Shown here: positions 27,068-34,865 of the stretch, in pieces
Layout of the letters: every line of letters starts with the position of its first letter
Numbering within the stretch: the stretch's first letter is position 1
Assembly: GCA_013289585.1 (NCBI GenBank)
Contig: JABCZR010000002.1
Span: forward strand, 248,001-312,000
Direction of reading: 5' to 3'
DNA: 64,000 nt
From: Acidobacteriota bacterium
GTDB taxonomy: Bacteria; Acidobacteriota; Terriglobia; Acidiferrales; UBA7541
Position numbers and translations under genes: made by a program
The notes under the pieces: model-generated
The model's database searches: none
Told to the model about the DNA's origin: nothing
What the model saw: only the letters and a program-made list of their open reading frames with translations

Positions 27068-27775
27068 ATGAAGCGAGTTCTGGTCTTGATCGCCGCCGTC
27101 ATCTCTCTGGGTTTAGTCACTGCCGCGCAAGCCCAAATGGGCTCGAGTTGGTTCAGCAAACCGGCCATCGCCGAGGTCATTAACCCCGTGGTTGGCAAGG
27201 GCGCCCAATACCAGACAACGCAGGGAGATAAATCGAGTTCCGCGCCCGAACTCCAGGAGATCACCATCGTCGGCAAGGAATCCGTCGATGGCAAGGATGG
27301 ATTCTGGATGGAAATAGCGCGCCAGGAAAAGACCCAGAGCGGGATGATGTACGCGAAGGTCCTCTTCACCAAGGATGATTTTCAGTTTACCCGCATGATC
27401 ATGCAGCAGCCGGGCCAGCCCGCCATGGAAATGCCCTATCGTCCCACGGACAAAGCGAAGAGCCGCATGCATGACGAAATCGAGAAGTGGACCGCCGCCG
27501 GAATGGAAACGATCACTGTGCCCGGCGGAACTTTCGCCTGCAAGCACTGGAAAAAAGACAAAGGCACAGGGGACACCGGCGACAGCGACATCTGGACCAG
27601 CGACAAAGTAACGCCCTTCGGAATTGTAAGAGAGGTTTCGCCGGGCCACACCATGGTGCTGGTCAAGATAATCACCGACGCCACCGACCACATCACCGGC
27701 CCGGTCAAGACTTTCGATCCCGAAGAAATGAAGCGCCAGATGATGCAGCGCATGCAGCAACAAAAACCGCAGTAG
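27068..27775 (+). CDS. Secreted protein, DUF4412-like
   Basis: A 235-residue protein with a clean signal peptide (MKRVLVLIAAVISLGLVTAA, AQA cleavage). The mature part is beta-rich with a single cysteine and ends in a Met/Gln-rich basic helix (EEMKRQMMQRMQQQKPQ). It recalls the DUF4412 group of secreted proteins with lipoprotein-LolA-like folds, but this is tentative. AAAGGAG precedes the ATG. It follows the permease by 41 bases and may share its transcript; a hairpin terminator lies 62 bases downstream. Confidence 0.7.
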   Translation: MKRVLVLIAAVISLGLVTAAQAQMGSSWFSKPAIAEVINPVVGKGAQYQTTQGDKSSSAPELQEITIVGKESVDGKDGFWMEIARQEKTQSGMMYAKVLFTKDDFQFTRMIMQQPGQPAMEMPYRPTDKAKSRMHDEIEKWTAAGMETITVPGGTFACKHWKKDKGTGDTGDSDIWTSDKVTPFGIVREVSPGHTMVLVKIITDATDHITGPVKTFDPEEMKRQMMQRMQQQKPQ

Positions 27776-27837
27776 CCCCGATTCGAACAGCTAGCCGATT
27801 GCGATAGCCCGCCGGCTGTTCAAAAGATTCCGTTTAC

Positions 27838-27875
27838 GGGCGGAGCTGACTCTGGCTCCGCCCAGCGCGTTTTTT
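27838..27875 (+). terminator. Candidate intrinsic terminator
   Basis: A perfect 9-base stem, GGGCGGAGC-8-GCTCCGCCC, followed six bases later by TTTTTT. It is placed after the DUF4412-like gene and before the reductase gene. The spacer between stem and T-run is longer than usual. Confidence 0.55.
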
Positions 27876-27924
27876 ATAGCGCGATGAAGAGCGCCGCAGC
27901 ATTCGAACGAGTGGAGAAAAAGGA

Positions 27925-28731
27925 ATGCCCCCATCAGCCGACAAACATTTCCTCGCGCGCATTGTGGAGCGCCGTGACCTTTCGCCCGATCTGTGGCTCC
28001 TGCGCGTCGATCCCGGCGGCCCGTTCGAACACCGCGCAGGCCAGTACGCCACACTCGGATTCGAACGCGACGGCAAACGCATCGAACGCGCCTACTCCAT
28101 CGTCTCCTCGCCTTACGAAAAATCCCTGGAATTTTTCATCGAGCTCGTCCCTCACGGTGAACTCACCCCGCATCTTTACAAATTGAAAGTCGGCGACACC
28201 CTCCTCTGCCGCAAGATCGCCAAAGGCCGCTTCACGCTCGACCTGCGCAGCGGCCGCACCCAGCACCTCCTGGTCTCCACCGTCACCGGTATCGCGCCGT
28301 TCGTCAGTTACGTTCGGACGCTCTATCGCGATTGGAAGAGTGGCGACCGTGCCATGCCCGGCGGCCACAGGCTGTATTGTTTGCAGGGCGGGAGCCGTTC
28401 GTGGGAGTTTGGCTATCGGGAAGAGTTGGAGAGCATCGCGGCCGAAACGCCGTGGTTCGAATACGTCGCCACGGTCAGCCGCCCCTGGGAAGACGAGAAT
28501 TGGACCGGTGAAACCGGCCGTGTGGATGATCTGCTCCGCAAGTTCACCGATTCCTGGGGCCTACGCCCGGAAACAACCACCGCTTACCTCTGCGGCCATC
28601 CCAACATGGTGGAAAACGCGCGCGGCATTCTCCAGCGTGCCCGCTGGAAGAAGGACGCCATGTTCGAAGAACTCTATTTTCAGCCCGGAAAATCGTCGCA
28701 GCCCGCGCAAGCCGACGCCGCTACTCCGTAG
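27925..28731 (+). CDS. Ferredoxin/flavodoxin-NADP+ reductase
   Basis: A 268-residue FNR-family flavoprotein of the bacterial Fpr type. FAD is bound through RAYSIVSSPYEKSLEFF (the RxYS motif) and the region KIAKGRFTLDL. The NADP domain starts near VSTVTGIAPFVSYVRTL and includes AYLCGHPNMVENARGILQ. It moves electrons between NADPH and ferredoxin or flavodoxin. No ferredoxin gene is next to it. The C-terminal tail is longer and more basic/acidic than in E. coli Fpr. It is convergent with the gene at 28772. Confidence 0.92.
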   Translation: MPPSADKHFLARIVERRDLSPDLWLLRVDPGGPFEHRAGQYATLGFERDGKRIERAYSIVSSPYEKSLEFFIELVPHGELTPHLYKLKVGDTLLCRKIAKGRFTLDLRSGRTQHLLVSTVTGIAPFVSYVRTLYRDWKSGDRAMPGGHRLYCLQGGSRSWEFGYREELESIAAETPWFEYVATVSRPWEDENWTGETGRVDDLLRKFTDSWGLRPETTTAYLCGHPNMVENARGILQRARWKKDAMFEELYFQPGKSSQPAQADAATP

Positions 28732-28771
28732 CGCACTTGCTGCAGCTCAGCTTTCGCCTCAACTACCCGCC

Positions 28772-29209
28772 TCACGCGCTCGGCGCGTTGGCCTCCAACT
28801 GGCTGGTGACATCCTCGAGCGTGGACAGCGGAATCAGCAGGTGCACATCCTGCCCCGGCTCGGTCTCATCAATCTGCAACTTGCCTTCGTGCGTGCGGAT
28901 GCGCACATGCTGCGTGCCGTCGTCCACTTCGATCAACTCCGCGTCCGGAAACTTCTTCAATTCCTTAACAATTGCGTATGCCAACGGCACAAAATCGCGC
29001 CCGTGCTCTGAGGTATACATAAAGTGCCGCTTCGGAACGATGTGCAACGCCATCGGCACCGCCGCCGCCGGAACCCACATATGTACGTGCGAGCCGCCCG
29101 CGCGGGATTCATCCACGTCCACCCGGATCACGCCCTCATGAAACGTATATGCGCCTGCCAGTACGATCGTCCCGCCAAGTCCCAGTGCTGCTTTCGCGAG
29201 AAATAGCAT
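28772..29209 (-). CDS. Secreted or membrane-anchored protein with one copy of a local repeat domain
   Basis: A 145-residue protein beginning with a hydrophobic helix (LFLAKAALGLGGTIVLAGAY). It then has strands and turns of the form GVIRVDVDESRAGGSHVHMW-VP, a helix, and a second strand pair HVRIRTHEGKLQID. The same order occurs twice in the neighbour at 29272-29901, so the two genes look like relatives by duplication. The ATG at 29209 has AGGAG upstream; the upstream open frame to 29302 is not needed. No known family is recognised. Confidence 0.7.
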   Translation of the reverse strand: MLFLAKAALGLGGTIVLAGAYTFHEGVIRVDVDESRAGGSHVHMWVPAAAVPMALHIVPKRHFMYTSEHGRDFVPLAYAIVKELKKFPDAELIEVDDGTQHVRIRTHEGKLQIDETEPGQDVHLLIPLSTLEDVTSQLEANAPSA

Positions 29210-29271
29210 GTCTCTCTCCTGCCCGCCTGATTTATGCCTGCCGAGTTCAACAATTTCCGTTCGTTTCCCAT

Positions 29272-29901
29272 CTATTCCGTGACGTTTTTCGAGTCCAGCC
29301 ACACGCGCACGGTGTTTTCCTCGTCCTTCACGGAGACCAGTTCGGTGTCGCCCTGTGCTGAAAGCGCGTGCAGCGCCGCCACCAGGTCCAGCTCATCCTT
29401 GCCCGCTGAGAAGAGCGCATCCACCACCTTCATCGGCACCTTGATTTCCACCTGTTGCTTCTTGCTTTTGCCCTTGTCCAGCACATGGACGATTAGGTAG
29501 TTGCTCTGCTTGGCTACGCGCACATCGTTGTCGTTGCCCTGCACGGTCACGTATTCGCCGTCCTTCGAATTGCGGATGGCTTCCGCCAGCGCGCGCAGGT
29601 CCACGTCATTCACGTGCGCGCAGTCGATCTTCACCTTGCCGTCATGCAGCCGGTCGTGGTTGATCGCCGGCAGCACTTTCTCTGCCAGCTCCAGCGGCAC
29701 GTTGACGCGCACCGTTTCCCCCTTGCCGTCCGTGCTAATCACCCGCACGTGCAGCCACCGGTCCGGCTTCGCGGAAGCCGTCGAACTTGAACTCGTCTTG
29801 TCTGTCGTGGTCTGGGCCCATGCCCCGATCGGTGAGAGAGCCACCGCCGCTGCTGTGATGAGTGCGGCCTTCTTGCAAAAGCTGGGCGTAAGGCTGGTCA
29901 T
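29272..29901 (-). CDS. Secreted protein with two copies of a local repeat domain
   Basis: A 209-residue protein with a signal peptide (CKKAALITAAAVALSPIGAW, AQ cleavage). The mature part has two similar halves: WLHVRVISTDGKGETVRVNV..LRALAEAIRNSKDGEYVTVQ, and YLIVHVLDKGKSKKQQVEIK..LVAALHALSAQGDTELVSVK. Each half has two strands ending in a VP turn, a helix and an edge strand. The ATG at 29901 has AGGAGG nine bases upstream. It lies 62 bases before the single-copy relative, so they form a likely two-gene operon. The function is unknown. Confidence 0.72.
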   Translation of the reverse strand: MTSLTPSFCKKAALITAAAVALSPIGAWAQTTTDKTSSSSTASAKPDRWLHVRVISTDGKGETVRVNVPLELAEKVLPAINHDRLHDGKVKIDCAHVNDVDLRALAEAIRNSKDGEYVTVQGNDNDVRVAKQSNYLIVHVLDKGKSKKQQVEIKVPMKVVDALFSAGKDELDLVAALHALSAQGDTELVSVKDEENTVRVWLDSKNVTE

Positions 29902-30241
29902 GGCGGAATGCCTCCTGGCCCCGCCGCTAGCCCCCAATCCAGCCGCAGGCGGGTTCTTGCAGGTAGGTACGAGCCAGCCTATAGGAATGTTTCCTAAAAT
30001 ATCCGATCCGCGCGGGGGCACGATACCTTAGGCCCTCTCTGTCCTCTATTTCGGCAAGTCCCTCGGTTTCTCGGTTCCCGGCGCAAACCGCCGGGAAGCC
30101 CTGCATCATGCTCTTTCAGGATCCCAAGTATCCGTTCTTCCTCATCATTTCCACAGTCGACTCCCTCCATCATCTTGCGCCGCTCCAGCCAAACGCGCAT
30201 ATTGGCGTCACCCGGTCCACCCAATCGTTCGGAGGATTTCT

Positions 30242-30478
30242 ATGATGTTCGCGATCGTCTCTCGCGGTAAAAAGTCCGGAATCCGTTTGCTCCCGCATCG
30301 CTATAAAGATAACCGCTACCACGTCAGCCTGGGTAAAGAAGGCCCCTACATCCCCATTTCCGATGACCGCGATATACCGTCCTACCTCGCCAACGGCTAT
30401 TCCCTGCGTATGAGCAACCGAGCCGAAAGCCACCACCCCAGCTTAATCCGACCCGAATCCATCCGCGGCTGGAAGTAA
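30242..30478 (+). CDS. Small protein of unknown function
   Basis: A 78-residue basic protein, MMFAIVSRGKKSGIRLLPHR at the start, with no cysteines or membrane segment. GGAGG at 30231-30235 lies at the right distance from the ATG at 30242, which is the main support for its being real. A second ATG follows directly. Its middle (YHVSLGKEGPYIPISDDRDI) looks like a short beta-hairpin. No homologue is recognised. Confidence 0.5.
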   Translation: MMFAIVSRGKKSGIRLLPHRYKDNRYHVSLGKEGPYIPISDDRDIPSYLANGYSLRMSNRAESHHPSLIRPESIRGWK

Positions 30479-30489
30479 CTCAGTTTCCC

Positions 30490-30996
30490 TCAGCCCGCCA
30501 CCGCTCCTTTTCCCGCACCCTCTTCCGCCTTCCTGACCAAATTAACCAATTTCTTGTCCAGCGATCGCCCCACGCTCGTAACTTCCGGATGGTCAAATTG
30601 GCCAAAGAGAGAAGAAGGCTGATCAAACTCCACTCTCGTCGTGCGGTCCTCCGCTTCATACACCAATACTCGCAATGGCGCATAAAGCGCCGCCCGGATA
30701 TCATGCCGCGTCATCGTCATCGCAATCAGCGGATTTCCCACCACGTACTGCTTGGCTTTTTTGGGGCTTCCCACAATGTTCAGCAGTGCTCCATGGTCCT
30801 GAATGTCGAAAAGCATCAGGCCCTCTTCTCCCGCCATCTTTTCCAACTTCTTTTGCGCCTCCGCGGGAGCAGACGCCAGATCCTTGATCAACGCAGGGTC
30901 AAACCGGCCGAGGGCCTGCTCGATGTTTCGCGTAAAACTTTCAAAGTCTCGTTTCACTTCCACCGTCATGTGCAGTACTTCAATCGTCCGTTCCAT
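30490..30996 (-). CDS. DUF302-domain protein
   Basis: A 168-residue soluble protein with the DUF302 fold: strands and helices starting VEVKRDFESFTRNIEQALG, with LMLFDIQDHGALLN and YVVGNPLIAMTMTRHDIRAA. DUF302 proteins are small and stress-linked in many bacteria, with no fixed enzyme activity. AGGAGG precedes the ATG. It is divergent from the Crp/Fnr gene (238-base gap containing two inverted repeats), and may be one of its targets. Confidence 0.85.
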   Translation of the reverse strand: MERTIEVLHMTVEVKRDFESFTRNIEQALGRFDPALIKDLASAPAEAQKKLEKMAGEEGLMLFDIQDHGALLNIVGSPKKAKQYVVGNPLIAMTMTRHDIRAALYAPLRVLVYEAEDRTTRVEFDQPSSLFGQFDHPEVTSVGRSLDKKLVNLVRKAEEGAGKGAVAG

Positions 30997-31076
30997 TGGA
31001 CCTCCTTTTCATCCGCCTTCGTATCCTATCAATTCCGCGAGTGCAATCGAACGCATAACCCCGCGTGCCGCGTCCC

Positions 31077-31109
31077 CCATACGCACAGCATTGTACCGCC
31101 TGCGTATGG
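31077..31109. promoter_or_regulatory. Inverted repeat between DUF302 and Crp/Fnr genes
   Basis: A perfect 9-base inverted repeat, CCATACGCA-15-TGCGTATGG, in the divergent intergenic region. It could be a terminator-like hairpin or an operator. There is no T-run. Confidence 0.45.
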
Positions 31110-31129
31110 CGCTCTGAGCCTAGGCCGGT

Positions 31130-31145
31130 TGTTCAATACTGAACA
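31130..31145. promoter_or_regulatory. Candidate Crp/Fnr-type operator
   Basis: TGTTCA-ATAC-TGAACA is a perfect dyad with a four-base centre. Its inner part GTTCA-N4-TGAAC has the same spacing as FNR sites (TTGAT-N4-ATCAA). It lies 90 bases before the ATG of a Crp/Fnr-family gene, so self-regulation is an obvious guess. Confidence 0.45.
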
Positions 31146-31234
31146 GACAGACATTTTTTCGTTAATTACACTCTTGCCCGGAACGGGGTCTGATTCCTCA
31201 CCTCGAAACGCGCAGGCCAGGAGGGCAACGACTA

Positions 31235-31900
31235 ATGGAACGCATCCGCCATATCGCCTCTCACGTTAAGGGTTTCTTCTCAGGGCCCAGTCTGGGCGGC
31301 AGGATCTTTCGCTATGGCGGCAATCAAAACATCTACACACAAGGTGAGCCTGCTGACACGCTCTTCTTTATTCAAGAAGGAGGCGTGCGGCTCACCACCC
31401 GCACGAAAACTCAGCCATCCGCGGTTACCGCCATTCTCGGCGTGAATGACTTTTTTGGTGAGCTTTGCCTGGCAGGCTATCCCCTTCGCATGTCCACGGC
31501 CATCACTTTGACCGCCAGTTCCATTCGAACCATCAAGAAAGAAAAGATGCTCGAACTGATTCGCAATAACAGTAAAGCCGCAAATTCCCTGGTGGCTCAT
31601 CTGCTCTCCAGCGTCAAGAACTACCGGGATCACGTGGCGGACCTGCTCACCTCCACCGCGGAGCAACGGCTTGCGCGCGTTCTTCTGCGGCTCGCGCACT
31701 TGGATGAAGACGGCCCGGCCTCACTCGAGATTCCCAACCCCAGTCACCAGGTCCTGGCGGAGATGGTCGGCACCACGCGCCCGCGCATCAATTTCTTCAT
31801 GAACCGCTTCAGAAAGCAGGGATTCGTTCAGTACGACGGAGGATTAGAGGTCCACCAGTCCCTGCGCAAAATTCTCCGCAAGCCGAAGAATCGGCTGTAA
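31235..31900 (+). CDS. Crp/Fnr-family transcription regulator
   Basis: A 221-residue regulator with a cyclic-nucleotide-type beta-roll (about 20-115; YTQGEPADTLFFIQEGGVRL) and a C-terminal winged helix (about 150-215; SHQVLAEMVGTTRPRINFFM with the recognition helix). No N-terminal cysteine cluster is seen, so it is not an iron-sulfur Fnr; the cAMP-contact Arg-Ser of Crp is not evident either. The effector is unknown. The perfect dyad at 31130-31145 may be its own binding site, and the DUF302 gene is divergent from it. Confidence 0.9.
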   Translation: MERIRHIASHVKGFFSGPSLGGRIFRYGGNQNIYTQGEPADTLFFIQEGGVRLTTRTKTQPSAVTAILGVNDFFGELCLAGYPLRMSTAITLTASSIRTIKKEKMLELIRNNSKAANSLVAHLLSSVKNYRDHVADLLTSTAEQRLARVLLRLAHLDEDGPASLEIPNPSHQVLAEMVGTTRPRINFFMNRFRKQGFVQYDGGLEVHQSLRKILRKPKNRL

Positions 31901-31940
31901 GCCATCGCAACCACGTGGCAACGCGAATTCGGGGTTGGTG

Positions 31941-32483
31941 TCAGGCCCCCGCGAGCTGCCTTCTGTCTAACTTTACTGCCGTGCCGCGGACCTTCTCAAC
32001 GATCTCGTCAATGACGCCGGCGACTCCCGAAGTTTCAACTTGAACATACTCATGGAAGTTGTAGCTCGATAGGCGTGTCGAGTGATCCAATTCCCTTAGG
32101 GCACGCATGATTTTCAATGCCCTGGCGACAACCGCCACATACTCGCCAAAACTTCGGACGGACGCCGTCGTGCTGATGCGCTTCACTTTTCGCAGCATTT
32201 TAATCATTTTCTCTGCATCGGCGTGCTCGATCTTCCACACTTCGCGATAAAGGGTTTTCCATGCATAAGTCGGCTGGTCTGGATCATTTTCGTCCCACTG
32301 GCATGCGAGCACCAACCCGTTGAAAGAGGCATCCATCGGAGGGCTGATCTTTTCTCCGTCCAGATGGACGATACGAACCGCGAGCGTGCCGTGCGGAAAA
32401 ATAGAATCCCCTCTCGTAACCACGCGGGGACTGATCAGCAGCGCATATTGTTTGGTTTTCATTCGTATATTCACTGTGTCCAT
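31941..32483 (-). CDS. Hypothetical soluble protein
   Basis: A 180-residue protein without signal peptide or membrane segment. The first half is beta-rich (ALLISPRVVTRGDSIFP, FNGLVLACQWDENDP) and the second half mostly helical with several Arg and Lys. No family is recognised. Two starts are possible: ATG at 32483, used here, and ATG at 32462; neither has a strong ribosome site. It converges with the Crp/Fnr gene and is the last C-rich-strand gene before the skew change. Confidence 0.55.
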   Translation of the reverse strand: MDTVNIRMKTKQYALLISPRVVTRGDSIFPHGTLAVRIVHLDGEKISPPMDASFNGLVLACQWDENDPDQPTYAWKTLYREVWKIEHADAEKMIKMLRKVKRISTTASVRSFGEYVAVVARALKIMRALRELDHSTRLSSYNFHEYVQVETSGVAGVIDEIVEKVRGTAVKLDRRQLAGA

Positions 32484-32714
32484 CGTTTCCGAGACGCAGC
32501 ATCACAACCTAGCCGAATGTGGCAAAGTTCACCATATTACTCTCGCGAAGTTCCACTGTAAGCCAAGACCGCCCGCCGCTGTCCCTCTAGCGCTGGCTCC
32601 ATGCCGACATCTTTCTCTGCCTACGTCCCGCGTAGCCGTAAGTGTGCGTTACGTGGTGCCTCTCTTTCTGGCGAGTAAGAGCTTCGCGCGAATGTACTTT
32701 GCTACACAGAGTAC

Positions 32715-32742
32715 TTGACAAAAAGAAGCGGCCATGTATCCT
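32715..32742 (+). promoter_or_regulatory. Candidate sigma-70 promoter
   Basis: A perfect TTGACA at 32715-32720, a 16-base spacer, then TATCCT at 32737-32742, 41 bases before the ATG at 32783. The 299-base gap otherwise shows no gene. Confidence 0.5.
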
Positions 32743-32782
32743 AACCCTTACCCGCAGCGTTTTGTATGGAGGTAAGGCGAAT

Positions 32783-33088
32783 ATGCAAACTCCGCGTGGT
32801 CAGAAAATCAACCGCGTTGGCGCCTTAGTCCTACTAGTTCTGTCCATGATTGCGTTGCTTGCGGTGCTGAGTGGGTATGCTCAACCGCCCCAACCGCGCG
32901 AAACGGACGAAGGGTCGGCGGCGCACATCTTTCAACTGTCGATCGTGGCGCTGGTGCCGGTATTCTTACTGTTCTTCGCCACGGCGGACTGGAGACAACC
33001 TCTGCGGAGCATGCGGCTGCTGGCAATTCCAGCCGTCGCCTTGGTTCTCGCGTTCGGAGCGCTGTATTACCTTGAACACTATCGGTGA
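32783..33088 (+). CDS. Small membrane protein
   Basis: A 101-residue protein with three likely membrane helices: about 14-33 (LVLLVLSMIALLAVLSGYA), 48-66 (LSIVALVPVFLLFFA) and 78-96. A charged loop with REDT-like acidic residues lies between the first two. GGAGGTAAGG precedes the ATG, and a sigma-70-like promoter lies at 32715-32742. The frame is open upstream from 32642 but that part is not coding-like. No known family is recognised. Confidence 0.65.
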   Translation: MQTPRGQKINRVGALVLLVLSMIALLAVLSGYAQPPQPRETDEGSAAHIFQLSIVALVPVFLLFFATADWRQPLRSMRLLAIPAVALVLAFGALYYLEHYR

Positions 33089-33726
33089 ACTGAGACTTCG
33101 GTCGCCGAGTTGACCCTTTCTCGATCCTCGTTCCGGCACTTTTTCCCAACCCCCCAAGGCACCCCGAGGGATCACCCCATCAACGCGCGAGCCCGGCCTG
33201 GTTGGAGGTTCTGGTACCGGAAGCCAAAAGCGGTCCTTCGCCTCAGTCCGGACCGCAGAATCGTCCGGCACGCACAAGATGCCGATGGCACAGAAAATCG
33301 CGAAAGGGAAGCGCGCGGAAAGGGAGGCCAAAAAATTGAGGGCGCAATCGCCGTTAGGCTGTTGCGCCCTCTAAACTGAGCCGTAAAGTTTCTTACCTTG
33401 CTGATTCCTTCTGGCGGCGTACCTGCCGTGAGGCCGGTTACGCCGTCCCAGACGGAATCGTCAAGGCTACGAGCTTCGCAGTTCAAGTTCGCGGCGCAAC
33501 CTGCGGTTAAGCTTGCTGCGCCTTCAAAACCGAGCCGTAAAGTTCTAAAGCTTCCGGTTCAATCTGCGCGCAAGATAAATCTTTGCCTTTGCGCCGTCAA
33601 TCAAATTCTACGCGAACGATTGTGCAAATCTGTGGAGGCTTGTGCAAAAAAATCGCGCACGATCCTGGCCCCATCGGGCCGTCCGCCGGAGTTGCCGGCG
33701 ACGAACGCAAAGGCCAGAATGAAATC
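33089..33726 (+). other. 638-base gap with repeated hairpin units and possible protein remnant
   Basis: The longest gap in the window. A perfect 10-base hairpin GAGGGCGCAA-14-TTGCGCCCTC is at 33338-33371; a related stem GGCGCA-18-TGCGCC is at 33493-33522; both are followed by a near-identical GAGCCGTAAAGTT. A third weaker version is near 33414-33445. Read in frame, parts give Lys/Pro/Ala-rich peptides (AAQPAVKLAAPSKPSRKVLK) interrupted by stops, so this may be a decayed histone-H1-like gene. Three TGTG sites, spaced exactly ten bases apart, lie at 33621, 33631 and 33641. Confidence 0.5.
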
Positions 33727-34167
33727 ATGAACGTCGATCAAGCATTGCCCGTATTTCGCGAGCCTAAACCGGTTGAGAAAATCTTCAACCGCGTGTTTGG
33801 AATTTTAGTGGGTCTGGGTTTCCGCCTCCAGCACAACTTCCTCTTGCAGGTGCGCGGGCGCACGAGCGGCCGGATCTTGACAACTCCGGTGAATGTGCTG
33901 GACACGGATGGGAAGCGTTACCTGGTTGCTCCGCGCGGCAGAACCCAATGGGTGCGCAACGCCGAGGCCGCGGGAGAGATCACCTTGAAAAAAGGGAGCT
34001 ACCGGCAGAGCTTCCGCTTGCAGCCGATCCCGGATATCGAGAAGCCGGAACTGCTGAAATTGTATTTGGACAGATTTGCGACAACGGTGAAGCGGTATTT
34101 TCCAGTGAAGGCCGGATCGGAAGTGAATGCGTTCCGCGACGTAGCTCCGAACTATCCCGTATTTTAG
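33727..34167 (+). CDS. Deazaflavin-dependent nitroreductase family protein
   Basis: A 146-residue split-beta-barrel protein of the DDN/DUF385 family, whose characterised members bind coenzyme F420. Family features are the core LQVRGRTSGRILTTPVNVLD, then YLVAPRGRTQWVRNAEAAGE, and a C-terminal basic tail. Whether this organism makes F420 cannot be judged from the window; FMN-using relatives exist. The ATG at 33727 is chosen because homology starts soon after; the open frame runs from 33583. It is the first plus-strand gene after the 638-base gap. Confidence 0.82.
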   Translation: MNVDQALPVFREPKPVEKIFNRVFGILVGLGFRLQHNFLLQVRGRTSGRILTTPVNVLDTDGKRYLVAPRGRTQWVRNAEAAGEITLKKGSYRQSFRLQPIPDIEKPELLKLYLDRFATTVKRYFPVKAGSEVNAFRDVAPNYPVF

Positions 34168-34334
34168 CTACTGCGCACAGACAAACCGTAGCGGGAGATC
34201 ACATAAAAAAGTACAGACTGGCAATTCTACCAGTGGTGCCGCGGGCTCCCAATGGAATACAAAGTTGACCAGCTGCTTACGAAAATCATCTGTTTCTTAC
34301 GAATGTTCTCATCTGGAGAGGGAAGCGGCCGCCC

Positions 34335-34754
34335 GTGAAAAAGTTGTCGCCAGTTTTTCCATCGTTGCTAATCGCTGCCGCAATTCTATTTGCTGCTGCA
34401 GTTGTCCCGGCATATGGCGCGCCGGAATCGAGCGGTTGGTACACCCCGGAGCAGGCCGCGAGCGGCGCCAAGGCTTACCAGAAAACCTGCGCGAGCTGCC
34501 ATGGCGCCAATCTGGAAGGCGCGATGGGGCCTGCCTTGGTTGGCAAGCAGTTCTGGCTCGCGTACGGTGGAAAAAAGATCTCGACGCTTTGGTCCACTGT
34601 GCACACGCAAATGCCCATGATGGCGCCGGGTTCAATCTCCGTCAGGAACTCGATCAATATCATGGCGTTTCTTCTGCAAAAGAACGGGCTGCCCTCCGGC
34701 AGCAGGCCGCTCGACAACACCGTGGATTTGTCAAAAGCGCTTCCCGTGAAATAG
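34335..34754 (+). CDS. Monoheme c-type cytochrome
   Basis: A 139-residue secreted cytochrome. A signal peptide (LLIAAAILFAAAVVPAYG, then AP cleavage) is followed by GWYTPEQAASGAKAYQKTC, the heme motif CASCH, and a distal region with MPMMAPGSISVRNSINIMAF where the axial Met is likely. The start is GTG with a GAGAGGG upstream. The same domain, with about the same length and the same GWYT opening, occurs fused to the next gene, so it is a paralog. It is periplasmic and probably accepts electrons from a dehydrogenase or from that NapC-like protein. Confidence 0.9.
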   Translation: MKKLSPVFPSLLIAAAILFAAAVVPAYGAPESSGWYTPEQAASGAKAYQKTCASCHGANLEGAMGPALVGKQFWLAYGGKKISTLWSTVHTQMPMMAPGSISVRNSINIMAFLLQKNGLPSGSRPLDNTVDLSKALPVK

Positions 34755-34865
34755 CGCGCGCCTCTATCGGTGACGCGTTCGGGAACCACTCCGGGCCGCG
34801 AACGCGTGCGGTTGCTAAACGCCGATCGAGCGTGAGTGAATCGCGCGAATTCTTGAGAGGCACGA

